A stretch of DNA of 64,000 nucleotides. Origin: Mediterranea sp. (in: CFB group bacteria) (GTDB lineage Bacteria > Bacteroidota > Bacteroidia > Bacteroidales > Bacteroidaceae). Each line of letters begins with the position of its first letter. Position 1 is the stretch's first letter. A model generated the notes under the pieces. It was not told the origin of the DNA and did not search any database. It worked only from the letters and a program-made list of their open reading frames with translations. The DNA is taken from contig JAISIZ010000020.1 of assembly GCA_031261785.1 (NCBI GenBank), positions 1 through 64,000 on the forward strand, given 5' to 3'. Shown in pieces: positions 9,587 to 18,800 of this stretch. Position numbers and translations under genes: made by a program.

Positions 9587-11073
9587 AAACGCCAATCTTT
9601 AGCCTGATAGCGCTCCTTCTCACGGCATCCTGCGCCCAACGCGGGCAGGATGCCGCGGTCACCGTCGACACCGAAGTCGTCGGCCCATCGTACATCGGCA
9701 GCGGCGTGGAGTGGGACCCGTACGACGAGGCCGAAGCCTGGGGAAACGCCGTCTCCGAGGCCGACTGGCAGAAGCTCTTCGCACGCCTCGACTTCATGCG
9801 CCCCGGCTACGTGCGCTGCATGATCAACAGCCCCTACCGCTACTACGACGCCACCACCGGCAGCTACGACCGCGAGCGTAACCTGGCCTCCATAGCCCGC
9901 CTGCTCGACTACTGCACCAAGCGCGGAATCACCGTGATGTACGGCGAGTATAACCCGCCCACGCCGGAGATGAAGGACGACCCGCGCTGGGTCGACATGG
10001 CCGTCGACTACCTCAACTACTTGGTCAACGACCGCGGTTACAGCTGCATCAAGTACTTCGTCATCTTCAACGAACCCGACGGCGACTGGGCCTACACCAA
10101 CGGCGACTACGCCCTCTGGCACCGCATGTTGCTCCGCTTCCGCGACAAGATGCGCACCTATCCGGGGCTGACCGACAAGGTGAGCCTCGCCGCCCCCGAC
10201 GCCGTGGTGGACTACAAGAACCCGGCCTCCGCCTACGACGCCGCCGGCTGGGTACGACAGGCCGCCGCCGATGCCGATTCCATCATCGGCGTGTACGACC
10301 TGCACGCCTACCCCGGGCAGCATCAAGTACGCTCGGGCGCGTACGCCGAGGTGCTGGCGCGCCACAAGGCGTCGGTACCCGCGGGCAAGCGAATCCTGCT
10401 GGGCGAGGCGGGCTACAAATACCACCGCCCCGAAGACGCCGGACTGATGGCCGAGTATCGCCGGCGGACCGAAGGACACCCTTTCACCAAGGGTTCCGAC
10501 GCCAACATGCTGGTGTACGACTACTTCTACGGCCTCGACATGCCCCTGCTCTGCATGGAGGTGATGAACGCCGGATACGCCGGCATAGCCGCCTGGATGC
10601 TCGACGACGCCATGCATAGCAACGGCGATTCGGGACGGACAGACGACATCAAGCTCTGGGGGATGTGGAACATCCTCGGCGAGGAGGTGTTCGGCGACGC
10701 CTCGCAGGAGGAGACGCGACCGTGGTACTACACCTGGTCGCTGATGTGCCGCCACTTTCCCGCCGGAACGGACATCCTGAAGAGCACCGCCGACCGCGTC
10801 TCGGGCATCTACGCCGTGGCGGGAACCCATCAAGGCGGATACAGCCTCGCCCTCGTCAACGTCGGCCCTGCCGACAAGACGGTAGCCATCCGCCTGCCCC
10901 AGCCGTTAGAAAACGCCTCGCTCTACGTCTACGAGGAGGAGCGACAGCCCAAGGACGCCGACGGATTCCCCATCCCCGCCCGCGAAGGCGTGTCCGTGCC
11001 CACCACCTACAGCCTCGAGCTGAAAGCCAATTCATTCCAATTACTCACCACTATCCATCCCGAAGTTCAATGA
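9583..11073 (+). CDS. Clan GH-A glycoside hydrolase, lipoprotein
   Basis: A 496-residue enzyme with lipobox TASC (Cys17). It has a TIM-barrel pattern with two glutamates in clan GH-A positions: E164 in FNEPDG (acid/base, preceded by Asn as in the clan) and E275 in LLGEAGYK (nucleophile). Residues from about 410 form a C-terminal beta-sandwich like that of GH39, GH51 or GH5-like enzymes. The start ATG overlaps the previous stop (ATGA), and its own stop overlaps the GH26 start in the same way, so translation is coupled. It probably acts as a mannosidase or mannanase on the same glycan, but I cannot assign a GH family number and the specificity is open. Confidence 0.78.
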   Translation: MKTPIFSLIALLLTASCAQRGQDAAVTVDTEVVGPSYIGSGVEWDPYDEAEAWGNAVSEADWQKLFARLDFMRPGYVRCMINSPYRYYDATTGSYDRERNLASIARLLDYCTKRGITVMYGEYNPPTPEMKDDPRWVDMAVDYLNYLVNDRGYSCIKYFVIFNEPDGDWAYTNGDYALWHRMLLRFRDKMRTYPGLTDKVSLAAPDAVVDYKNPASAYDAAGWVRQAAADADSIIGVYDLHAYPGQHQVRSGAYAEVLARHKASVPAGKRILLGEAGYKYHRPEDAGLMAEYRRRTEGHPFTKGSDANMLVYDYFYGLDMPLLCMEVMNAGYAGIAAWMLDDAMHSNGDSGRTDDIKLWGMWNILGEEVFGDASQEETRPWYYTWSLMCRHFPAGTDILKSTADRVSGIYAVAGTHQGGYSLALVNVGPADKTVAIRLPQPLENASLYVYEEERQPKDADGFPIPAREGVSVPTTYSLELKANSFQLLTTIHPEVQ

Positions 11074-12224
11074 AGACCATACATTCCATATTGGCGGCCG
11101 CCCTCGCGGCATGCTGCGCCTCCTGTTCGGACAGCTACGACAACCCCGCCGCCATACAACCCGAGCCGATACCCGAGGGGACGACGCTCAGCCTCATCGA
11201 CGCCGACGCCACCGCCGAGACCCGCGCCCTCTACGCCAACCTCTGGGAGGTGCAGCAGACGGGATTCATGTTCGGCCACCACGACGACCTGTGGTACGGC
11301 CGCAAATGGTACAACGAGGAGGGAGGTTCCGACACCAAGGCCGTGTGCGGCGACTATCCCGCCGTGTTCAGCTTCGACGTCGGTCCCATCATGGACGACC
11401 GCTTCCAAAGCGAAGAGAACACCATGCGCCGCCGCGTGGCCATCGAGGCCTACGACCGCGGCGAGGTGCTCCTGGCCTGCGCCCACCTCAACAATCCCCT
11501 CACCGGAGGCGACTCGTGGGACAATTCCAGCAACGAGGTAGCCCGCCAGATCCTCACCGACGGCAGCCCCACCAACGTGAAGTTCAAGGGCTGGCTCGAC
11601 CGCCTGGCCGACTTCGCCCTCAATCTCCGCGGAGCCGACGGCTCGCTCGTGCCCATCATCATGCGTCCTTTCCACGAGCACACGCAGACGTGGTCGTGGT
11701 GGGGAAGCCAGTGCACCACGCAAGAGGAGTTCGTCGCCCTCTGGAAGTTCACCATCGACTACCTGCGCCACACCAAGGGCGTGCACCAATTCATCTACGC
11801 CATCTCGCCCCAGATGGACGTGCCGAAGACGATGGACGACTTCCTCTTCCGCTGGCCGGGCGACGACTATGTCGACTTCATCGGCATGGATTCCTATCAC
11901 GGCCTCAACGCCACCACGCTCTCCGTCAACCTGCGCACGCTGTCGCAGCTCTCGCAAGCCAAGCGCAAACCGTGCGGCGTGACCGAGAACGGCGTGGAGG
12001 GTTTCACCGCCGCCAACTACTGGAGCGAGCAAGTGCTCACCCCCGCCACCGGACGCAAGGTGAGCATGATCGTGATGTGGCGCAACAAGTACGTGGCGGG
12101 CAACGACGCCGACCAGCACTACTTCTCCGTATTCCCCGGACATCCTTCCGAAGCGGACTTCGTGCGGTTCTACAACAGCTCCGTCACGCTCTTCAGCGCC
12201 GACCTGCCGGACATGTACCATTAG
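11070..12224 (+). CDS. GH26 endo-beta-1,4-mannanase, lipoprotein
   Basis: A 384-residue enzyme with a lipoprotein signal (Cys15, Cys16 or Cys19 as the modified cysteine). The GH26 signatures are clear: MFGHHDDLWYG near the start of the barrel, RPFHEHTQTWSWWG with acid/base E203, and GVTENGVEG with nucleophile E306. GH26 enzymes cut beta-mannan internally or release mannobiose from its end. The start codon overlaps the stop of the preceding glycosidase (ATGA). I chose this ATG because it directly precedes a clean signal peptide; the longer upstream frame overlaps the previous gene out of frame. It is the last gene of the PUL and names its likely substrate. Confidence 0.93.
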   Translation: MKTIHSILAAALAACCASCSDSYDNPAAIQPEPIPEGTTLSLIDADATAETRALYANLWEVQQTGFMFGHHDDLWYGRKWYNEEGGSDTKAVCGDYPAVFSFDVGPIMDDRFQSEENTMRRRVAIEAYDRGEVLLACAHLNNPLTGGDSWDNSSNEVARQILTDGSPTNVKFKGWLDRLADFALNLRGADGSLVPIIMRPFHEHTQTWSWWGSQCTTQEEFVALWKFTIDYLRHTKGVHQFIYAISPQMDVPKTMDDFLFRWPGDDYVDFIGMDSYHGLNATTLSVNLRTLSQLSQAKRKPCGVTENGVEGFTAANYWSEQVLTPATGRKVSMIVMWRNKYVAGNDADQHYFSVFPGHPSEADFVRFYNSSVTLFSADLPDMYH

Positions 12225-12308
12225 CGCGGCGAAACATCCACGTGTACTTGCGTCGTTGGTCGCGAGTCTCCCGCGGATGGATGCCTTATTTCTCCGAGCG
12301 ATTAAAGT

Positions 12309-12782
12309 ACACCGTTTATTGGCCCGTTCGTTTTTGCGGGAGCCAATAAACGGTGTATATTTGTCCATTCCGTATTGCGGGGAACAAAAGTACGGTGTTT
12401 ATTGGCCCGTTCAGTTTTGCGGGAGCTAATAAACAGCGTTTATTTGTTCATTCAGTTTTGAGGGGAGCAAAAGTACGGTGTTTATTTGCCCGTTCAGTTT
12501 TGCGGGAGCTAATAAACGGTGTTTATTTCCCCGTTCAGTTTTCCGGGAACAAATAAACGGTGTTTATTTGCCCATTCAGTATTGCGGGAAGCAAAAATAC
12601 GGTGTTTATTTGTCCATTCAGTTTTGAGGGAACAAATAAACGGTGTTTATTTGCCCGTTCGGTATTGCGGGAAGCAAAAATACGGTGTTTATTTACCCAT
12701 TCAGTTTTGAGGGAACAAATAAACGGTGTTTGTGGAGCCGTCCGGTTTTGAAAGCAGAAATAAACAGTGTACTTTTAGTCTG
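12309..12782. repeat. Tandem array, 11 units of 41/42 bp plus a partial unit
   Basis: Units begin ACGGTGTTTAT and start at 12309, 12350, 12392, 12433, 12475, 12516, 12557, 12599, 12640, 12682 and 12723, with a broken twelfth at 12764. Lengths are 41,42,41,42,41,41,42,41,42,41,41. Two unit types alternate by their 3' end: AATAA (41 bp) or AAAA(G/A)T (42 bp), giving an 83-bp higher-order period. Short open frames run through it because no stop arises in some frames, but they look like repeat artefacts. It lies between the PUL and the next gene. The unit equals four helical turns. 12225-12308 holds nothing I recognise. Confidence 0.93.
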
Positions 12783-12788
12783 TTTTTT

Positions 12789-12818
12789 TTTGTATCATCA
12801 TTAATCATGCTATCTTCG
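12789..12818 (+). promoter_or_regulatory. Promoter of the beta-propeller lipoprotein gene
   Basis: TTTG at 12789-12792 (-33) and TATCTTCG at 12811-12818 (-7) are 18 bases apart, close to the usual Bacteroidales spacing. The gene starts 25 bases later. The 3' end of the repeat array lies immediately upstream. Confidence 0.5.
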
Positions 12819-12843
12819 CGGTCTCACATTAATAAATATCCCT

Positions 12844-14007
12844 ATGAAAGCATCATCGACCCTTTTCGTGTATTTAATCGCGCTATGTCTGCCTTCTTGC
12901 CAGGGCAGCAAGACGGACGACGCCCTCGAGACACTGCGAATCGCGGAGAACGAGAGGGTGGACAACATCGACGCGTCGGACTATTTTCACTCCGTGCGCG
13001 TCATTCCCCTCGAGACTTCCGACGAAACGTTGATCGACGACAAATCCATCGCCAAGATAGTCCACGCGGGCGCCCACGTCTACGTGGCCGACCGATACGC
13101 TCTCTACAAGTTTGACGAGCAAGGCTGTATCCGGGGCAAGATAGACCGGAGAGGAAATGGTCCCGACGAATACCCCGGGATAAGCGACTTCGAGATAGCC
13201 GACGAAAATTCCGTATGGATACTGAGTCGGGACAAGCGAACATTGTACCTGTACACCTGGGACGGCGAGATGCGGAAAAGCATCCCCTTAGACTGCTGGG
13301 CCGCCAAGGCGCGACTCCTGGCGCCGAACAGAATGTGCCTGTACATAGGCAATGAGATGGATGCTGAGAACACGCATCAGCTTAGGGTCATCGACCTGGA
13401 TACGGGACAAACCGTCAGCGCGCTTTTGAAGATAGACCCAAACAAGGCCAAGTTCCTGCATGTGTCCGCATTGAACCACTTCCTGAAACGCACGGACAAC
13501 GAATGTTACTACTACAACATTTTTGACGACTATATCTACCTGTTGACAGAGAAGGATATCCGACCCGTTTACGAGCTGAACATACTCAACAAGAACATAC
13601 CCGCCGCCCTTTATCAGAACGAATACGAGAACGTCGCCTATTTCTTCCAGGAGGTACTCGCCCACGATTACGCGTACGGCGTCAACCTGTTTCTGGACGG
13701 GCCGGGAAACATGGCGATATCCTACTATCACGACGGAGTCTGTCGAATCGCGATGGTTTCGAAAGAGAGCCACCGCTCGGTAGTCGATTTCCACCAAATC
13801 ACGGTACCTCTCCTGGAAAACTACGTCATCGGCGAATTCCCCGAGAACATGTTCGGAAGCGGAGACGAACTTATACTTCCCCTACAACCATTCGATATCA
13901 TGGATGCCTTTCAGGACGATTTGGACAAACAAGAACGAATCAAGCGAACGATAAACTACATCGGAGACGAACAGAATCCGCTCCTGCTGTTGATGAAGGT
14001 GAAATAA
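12844..14007 (+). CDS. 6-bladed beta-propeller lipoprotein
   Basis: A 387-residue lipoprotein (lipobox LPSC, Cys19). The RRGNGPDEYPGISDF segment (about residues 101-115) is the signature of the Bacteroidales 6-bladed beta-propeller family (DUF4934-like), in which repeated blades carry D..G.......P motifs. The family is common next to peptide or polysaccharide transport genes; no catalytic residues are evident and the function is unknown. It stands alone between the 41/42-bp array with its own promoter and the BREX left boundary. GC is lower than in the PUL. Confidence 0.75.
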   Translation: MKASSTLFVYLIALCLPSCQGSKTDDALETLRIAENERVDNIDASDYFHSVRVIPLETSDETLIDDKSIAKIVHAGAHVYVADRYALYKFDEQGCIRGKIDRRGNGPDEYPGISDFEIADENSVWILSRDKRTLYLYTWDGEMRKSIPLDCWAAKARLLAPNRMCLYIGNEMDAENTHQLRVIDLDTGQTVSALLKIDPNKAKFLHVSALNHFLKRTDNECYYYNIFDDYIYLLTEKDIRPVYELNILNKNIPAALYQNEYENVAYFFQEVLAHDYAYGVNLFLDGPGNMAISYYHDGVCRIAMVSKESHRSVVDFHQITVPLLENYVIGEFPENMFGSGDELILPLQPFDIMDAFQDDLDKQERIKRTINYIGDEQNPLLLLMKVK

Positions 14008-14120
14008 GCAAGGGAAGATCAAGGATCATCGCTCCGTCCGGTATCCGAGCCACCGTTAATGTCCTCGGGATTGGGATACCATACCGCTCAACGATCTGGC
14101 GTAACTCCTCCAAGGGTTTG

Positions 14121-14274
14121 GTGAGGCTGTATCATAAATCGGAGCGGCTTTCTTTTAGGCACGGATTACACGGATTACACAGTCTCTTCCAGAACACATC
14201 GCAGTGAAATCCGTGTAATCCGTGCCTAAATATTCTCTTTTTGATAGGACTTTTCACTTATGATACAGCCTCAC
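14121..14274. mobile_element. MITE-like element at BREX left boundary
   Basis: Seventeen-base perfect terminal inverted repeats (GTGAGGCTGTATCATAA at 14121-14137 and its complement at 14258-14274) bound a 154-bp segment. Nested inside is a second inverted repeat: TTTAGGCACGGATTACAC on the left pairs with GTGTAATCCGTGCCTAAA on the right. There is no coding capacity, so this is a non-autonomous element or a very large hairpin. No clear target duplication was found. It lies just upstream of the BREX promoter. 14008-14120 carries only a short open fragment on the minus strand. Confidence 0.7.
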
Positions 14275-14319
14275 TAAGAAAGTTTAGTCGATTAACGGTA
14301 GTCCCATTAGTATTTTCAT

Positions 14320-14327
14320 TATCTTTG
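14320..14327 (+). promoter_or_regulatory. -7 box of the BREX operon promoter
   Basis: TATCTTTG is an exact TAnnTTTG, followed by CG, 25 bases before the XRE start. The MITE-like element ends 45 bases upstream. No TTTG is seen 19-21 bases before it. This is the only good promoter I found for the nine genes that follow. Confidence 0.55.
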
Positions 14328-14352
14328 CGTCCAAAGCAAAAGAAATGAGCTT

Positions 14353-14556
14353 ATGAATGATGTAAATCGTATTAAAGTAGTCTTAGTAGAGAAGAAGCGA
14401 ACCGGTAAATGGTTAGCCGAAGAGCTGGGTAAAGATCCTGCCACTATATCGAAATGGTGCACCAATGTGTCACAACCCGATTTGACCACTTTGACTAAAG
14501 TAGCCAACCTCCTGGATGTGGATGTAAGGGAACTAATTAATAAAACGAAAGATTAA
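14353..14556 (+). CDS. Small XRE-family HTH regulator
   Basis: A 67-residue protein that is almost entirely a Cro/CI-type helix-turn-helix (TGKWLAEELGKDPATISKW, then TLTKVANLLDVDVREL). It stands first in the BREX operon, ends one base before brxA, and is a likely autoregulator or silencer of the system. Known BREX regulators are often WYL proteins (BrxR); this is a much smaller type. An upstream ATG at 14345 runs into a stop after three codons (ATGAGCTTATGA), which may affect initiation slightly. Confidence 0.88.
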   Translation: MNDVNRIKVVLVEKKRTGKWLAEELGKDPATISKWCTNVSQPDLTTLTKVANLLDVDVRELINKTKD

Positions 14557-14557
14557 C

Positions 14558-15196
14558 ATGCCAAATAAAATCAATAGCCCTTATACGGCTACTATTACCG
14601 GCTGTGGCTTTCTCTATTATGAGTTCCAAAGAATGCTACCCTTGTTAATGGCTGAAAATTCCGAGGCGTTGCTGAAAGATGAATTAGAGAACAACCGAAT
14701 CTTTCACGTCAACTCGCGCACATCACGCTCTCGTTTCATGATAGAGTTCAAGCGGCGCTATGCGGCTGTGCCGGTATCTTTTTGGATGCAATACCAGCAG
14801 CTTAGCGAGTCGGGACAACGTGCAGGATTGTTGTATGCCATCTTAAAGTGTTACAAATTGGTGTTTGATTTTCATTTTAACGTGACTGTGAAGCTATGGA
14901 ATTCCATAGACCATCACTTGAACAAGAGTAATGTCATGATGGTATTTAGCGAGATTGCCGCTCAAGATGCATTTGTGGATAGCTGGACTGAGAACACGAA
15001 AGATAGATGTGCCAGCCAATACCTGACCATCTTGCGACAAGCCGGACTGCTCGACGGGAAGACCGGAGAGCTACAGGCACTTCATTTGGAAGCCGGTGAT
15101 TTTGAGTATTACCTGCGCTCGGGTGAAGAGTGGTTTTTAGAGGCCTGTTTTCTCTATCCTTATGAAATCAATGATATTAAATCCCGGTTGCAATGA
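14558..15196 (+). CDS. brxA: BREX protein BrxA (DUF1819)
   Basis: A 212-residue protein matching BrxA in length, position and pattern: an N-terminal segment with YTATITGCGFLYYEFQRM, a mid region ending in VSFWMQYQQL, and a C-terminal winged-helix-like part with YLTILRQAGLLD. BrxA is a DNA-binding small protein needed by many type 1 BREX systems. It follows the XRE gene by one base and overlaps brxB by 4 bases (ATGA), so the two are translationally coupled. Confidence 0.92.
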   Translation: MPNKINSPYTATITGCGFLYYEFQRMLPLLMAENSEALLKDELENNRIFHVNSRTSRSRFMIEFKRRYAAVPVSFWMQYQQLSESGQRAGLLYAILKCYKLVFDFHFNVTVKLWNSIDHHLNKSNVMMVFSEIAAQDAFVDSWTENTKDRCASQYLTILRQAGLLDGKTGELQALHLEAGDFEYYLRSGEEWFLEACFLYPYEINDIKSRLQ

Positions 15197-15801
15197 AAAG
15201 CATGAGTGTACAAGAGCTGTATGAATATCTGCGTAGCCCATCCTTTCTGGATGCGAAAAGTGGAAACATATTCTATAATTACTACATCTATCAGTATCCG
15301 GCCAAACAGGAGTATAAGATGCGTAGCCAGATAGAAGACTTTAAAGAACGTCTGAAAAGACCTTCAAGTTCTGCCAATGCGATGATACTCGACCTGTTTA
15401 GCACCTTTTGCGAGTTTCTCAAGTCTGAAACATTTGGCAAACAAACTTTGCTTGATATGACTTTTGAAGAAGACAAAAAGCATCCGGAAATGGTGACGGA
15501 AGAGTTAACCTCTGAAGCCAGCAATGACAAATTCTTCGCTTTTGTTCATCGTAAAATCAAAAAGTATATAGAAGAGGACGACGGATTGAGCAAACCCTAT
15601 ATTTTTATATGTGGCATAGGAAAGATGTTTCCTTATCTGCGTTGCAACGTATTCCTCACCGGTTATGAAAAATATAACGATACCAACCTGTATCGCATCA
15701 TATTGTTCTATCCCGGGCATTGTGAGGGCAATTCTTATTCTTTGTTCGACACGATGCACGACGACCACACCTACCGTGCTACCCTTTTAGTAAATGATTA
15801 A
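15193..15801 (+). CDS. brxB: BREX protein BrxB (DUF1788)
   Basis: A 202-residue protein of the DUF1788 family. The diagnostic C-terminal half is present: PYIFICGIGKMFPYLR followed by LFYPGHCEG. The biochemical role of BrxB is not known, but it is essential for defence in studied type 1 systems. It overlaps brxA by 4 bases and precedes brxC by 12 bases, the canonical order. Confidence 0.93.
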   Translation: MKSMSVQELYEYLRSPSFLDAKSGNIFYNYYIYQYPAKQEYKMRSQIEDFKERLKRPSSSANAMILDLFSTFCEFLKSETFGKQTLLDMTFEEDKKHPEMVTEELTSEASNDKFFAFVHRKIKKYIEEDDGLSKPYIFICGIGKMFPYLRCNVFLTGYEKYNDTNLYRIILFYPGHCEGNSYSLFDTMHDDHTYRATLLVND

Positions 15802-15813
15802 CAAGATTACAAT

Positions 15814-18800
15814 ATGAAATTCAAAGAACTGTATTTCAAAAAACTTGATCGTACCGTGAATCCGGCGGTGTCGGCATCTGACATCGATGACAAGACCGTC
15901 CGCATAGAAATTGAGGAGTATGTGTTCACCAATGAGATTATCAACAATCTATATACGGTTTTGTCCAATATCCGCCAAAATAGGGGTAGCCACACAGGCA
16001 TTTGGATTAGTGGTTACTACGGTTCGGGAAAGTCTCACTTTTTGAAATATGTCAATTACTGCCTTTCGCCTGTTCATGGCACAGTGGCTTTAGGGAGGCT
16101 ACGAGACGCTGTAGCCGAACGCCAGGCTCTGGAACTGGAAGTAGAACCCGGTGAGCTGGACGACCTGATACGTTGGTTTACCCAGAAAGCAAAAGTGGAT
16201 AGTGTGATGTTCAACATCGGCACTGTGTACAACGCCAACTCTGACAAAAAGAGTGTTTTCACGGAAGCATTCTGGAACGAGTTCAATGGCATGCGCGGCT
16301 TTAACGAGAATCACTTGGCTTTGGCGCAGTTCTTGGAAAAAGCACTCAATGATGATGGACAATATGATTCTTTTTTACAATATGTGAAGGAACAGGGCTA
16401 TGATTGGAAGCACGATGCCTCCCGCTTTAATAGTTATCGTTTGGACCTCGCCTTGGAAATGGCTCAGCATGTAGACCCTAAGCTATCTATTGATGTCATC
16501 CGCGAGCGCATCAAATCCAATGACGTAAACATTAGCGTGGAGGCGTTCGCACATGAACTAAAAGAATATGTAGACGGGCAGAACGATAAGAACTACCGCA
16601 TGGTATTCTTCGTGGATGAGATAAGCCAGTTTATTGATGGGCGTGAGGGCGTTTTGTTGCAACTGCAAGAGGTGGTGACGCGGGTATGTGAAGCTTGCCA
16701 CTCGCAGGTATGGTTTGCTTGCACGGCTCAGCAGGATTTGTCGGAGGTAATCCAAAGCTGTAACATTGCCAGTACCAGCGAAAACTTCGGAAAGATTATG
16801 GGACGCTTCGAAGTCCGTACCTCCTTGCAGGGTACCAACCCCGAGTATATTACTCAAAAGCGTATCCTTGACAAGACGGGGGAGGCAGAAATCGTGCTCG
16901 GCAAGATGTATGAGCAAAAGAAAAACATGCTCGACGCGCAGTTCGTTCTGCCTACCACCTATCAAGCCTATCGTAGCAAGGAAGACTTCATTGGCTATTA
17001 CCCCTTTGTGCCCTATCAGTTCCCACTCATCATGAAAGTGCTCGACTCTTTTGTCAACATGAACTATGTAGACAAGCAGGTGAAGGGCAACGAACGCTCG
17101 CTTATCAACATCACCTTCTCCATAGCCAAAGAAACGGCAAACATGGAAGTGGGTGAGTTTATCTCTTTCGATCGATTCTTTGGCGCCATGTTTCGTGGCT
17201 CGATGCAGCACTTGGGGCAACGCGCCCTTGAAAACGCTCGCCATGCGCTCGAACTCCTGCCCGATGGCGATAAGAAAGAGTTTCACCGGCGAGTGGTATT
17301 CGTGCTGTTTATGATTTGCAACCTCTCTGATGTGGACAAGCAGACCTTCTCGGCTACCATCGACAATGTGGTTACGCTACTGATGACAAAGGTTGATGCC
17401 AATAAAGCTGCCATCAAGAGTGAGGTGGCTACAGTTTTGGCATTTCTGATAGATAAAGCCGTAATTCGCAAGACGAAGACCGAAAGCGGGACGGAAATCT
17501 ATGAGTTCTATACGGAGGAAGAGTCGCAAGTGGCACAACTTATCAGTAACCAAAAGGTGGATGCCAATACTTATTCGGAAGAGTTATATAAGATGACATA
17601 CAATCACTTTGGTTTTAACGCACAGTCCAACAAGGAAGCGTATGCGACCCGTTCGTTCAACGTGGGTGCTGATATTGATGGTTTGGCACGCCTCTCCAAC
17701 AATGCCGATGTATATGTCGACTTCAAGACGACGGCCAACTGCGATTCTCCGGAACAGTACGCTTTGAACAATCCCGCCAACCATTTGGTCTTTTTCCTTT
17801 CAGCCTTTAATGCCGACAAGGAGCTGCGCAGCAATTTCCTCTACTATTGCCGTGTGCAGCGTTTTGCGCAGGAGCCGGTGGTGAGCGAGGAACGTCAACG
17901 CACCAAGCGTCTCTTTCAAGAACGGGCAAGAGACCTTTATCAGAAAGAGATACAACCGCAGTTCCAGCAGATACTCGATACCTGTCCGGTCATCTCCGGC
18001 TCTAATGTGCTACCTGCGTCGGTGGCAGGTGTTGCCAAGAGGCAAGAACGATACAAGAAACTCTTAGCTTACCATTTGGGTGCATTGTATCACTCCGCTA
18101 AAATGGTCGATACCTCCGAAATACCCAAGAACACGTCCGACTTATTGGCAAAGATCCTGCGCCCGGTAGATGGAACTTTAAACAACATGCCACTTACCAC
18201 GCCTGAAACGAGGATGCAAGAATATCTTGAGCGGTCGGCTCATGACATTACCGTAGCCAATGCCATACAGCATTTTGCCGCAGTGCCTTATGGCTGGTCG
18301 GAAATAGCCACCATCTATGTGTTGAATGAGCTGGTGCGCCGCCATCTTTATGCTTTCAACTACAACAATAATCCGGAGGTGAGTCGTGAGGAAGTTGCCC
18401 GCAACATTGTTCGTGAGCCTAATCGATTTACCATCGAGAAAGCGAGAGCCATTTCGCAGGAATTGCTCAACCGGTTTATCGAAAGCTGGAAACAGATTTT
18501 CAATGTCATGACCGTCACCGGTAGTAACGACAGCACCGAGCTCTATCGTAATTGCAAGGAGAAAGAAGACTCGGCACTAAACGATTTATTGCACAAGTAC
18601 TACGAACTATCGCGAAAAATTGGTAGCTACCCTTTTGCCGACGACATCAACACAGCCATTGAATTGTTGAAGAAGTGGTCGGACATTCGTGAGCCTCAGG
18701 TATTCTTTCAAACTATCATTGATGCCCGTGAAGAGGCAAGCCTACTCTTCGACCGCTGCAAGAAAGTCGATACTTTCGTGGCCGACCAATTCGATAAGTA

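Noticed and set aside
12353-12751. Three overlapping short open frames with Cys/Phe-rich repeated motifs
   Set aside because: They are translations of the 41/42-bp repeat array in different frames, with no start context or separate signal; the repeat explains them.
14008-14117. Minus-strand open fragment before the left element (reads KPLEELRQIVERYGIPIP)
   Set aside because: It looks protein-like and could be a gene stub cut by the MITE-like insertion, but it is about 37 codons and I cannot name a family.
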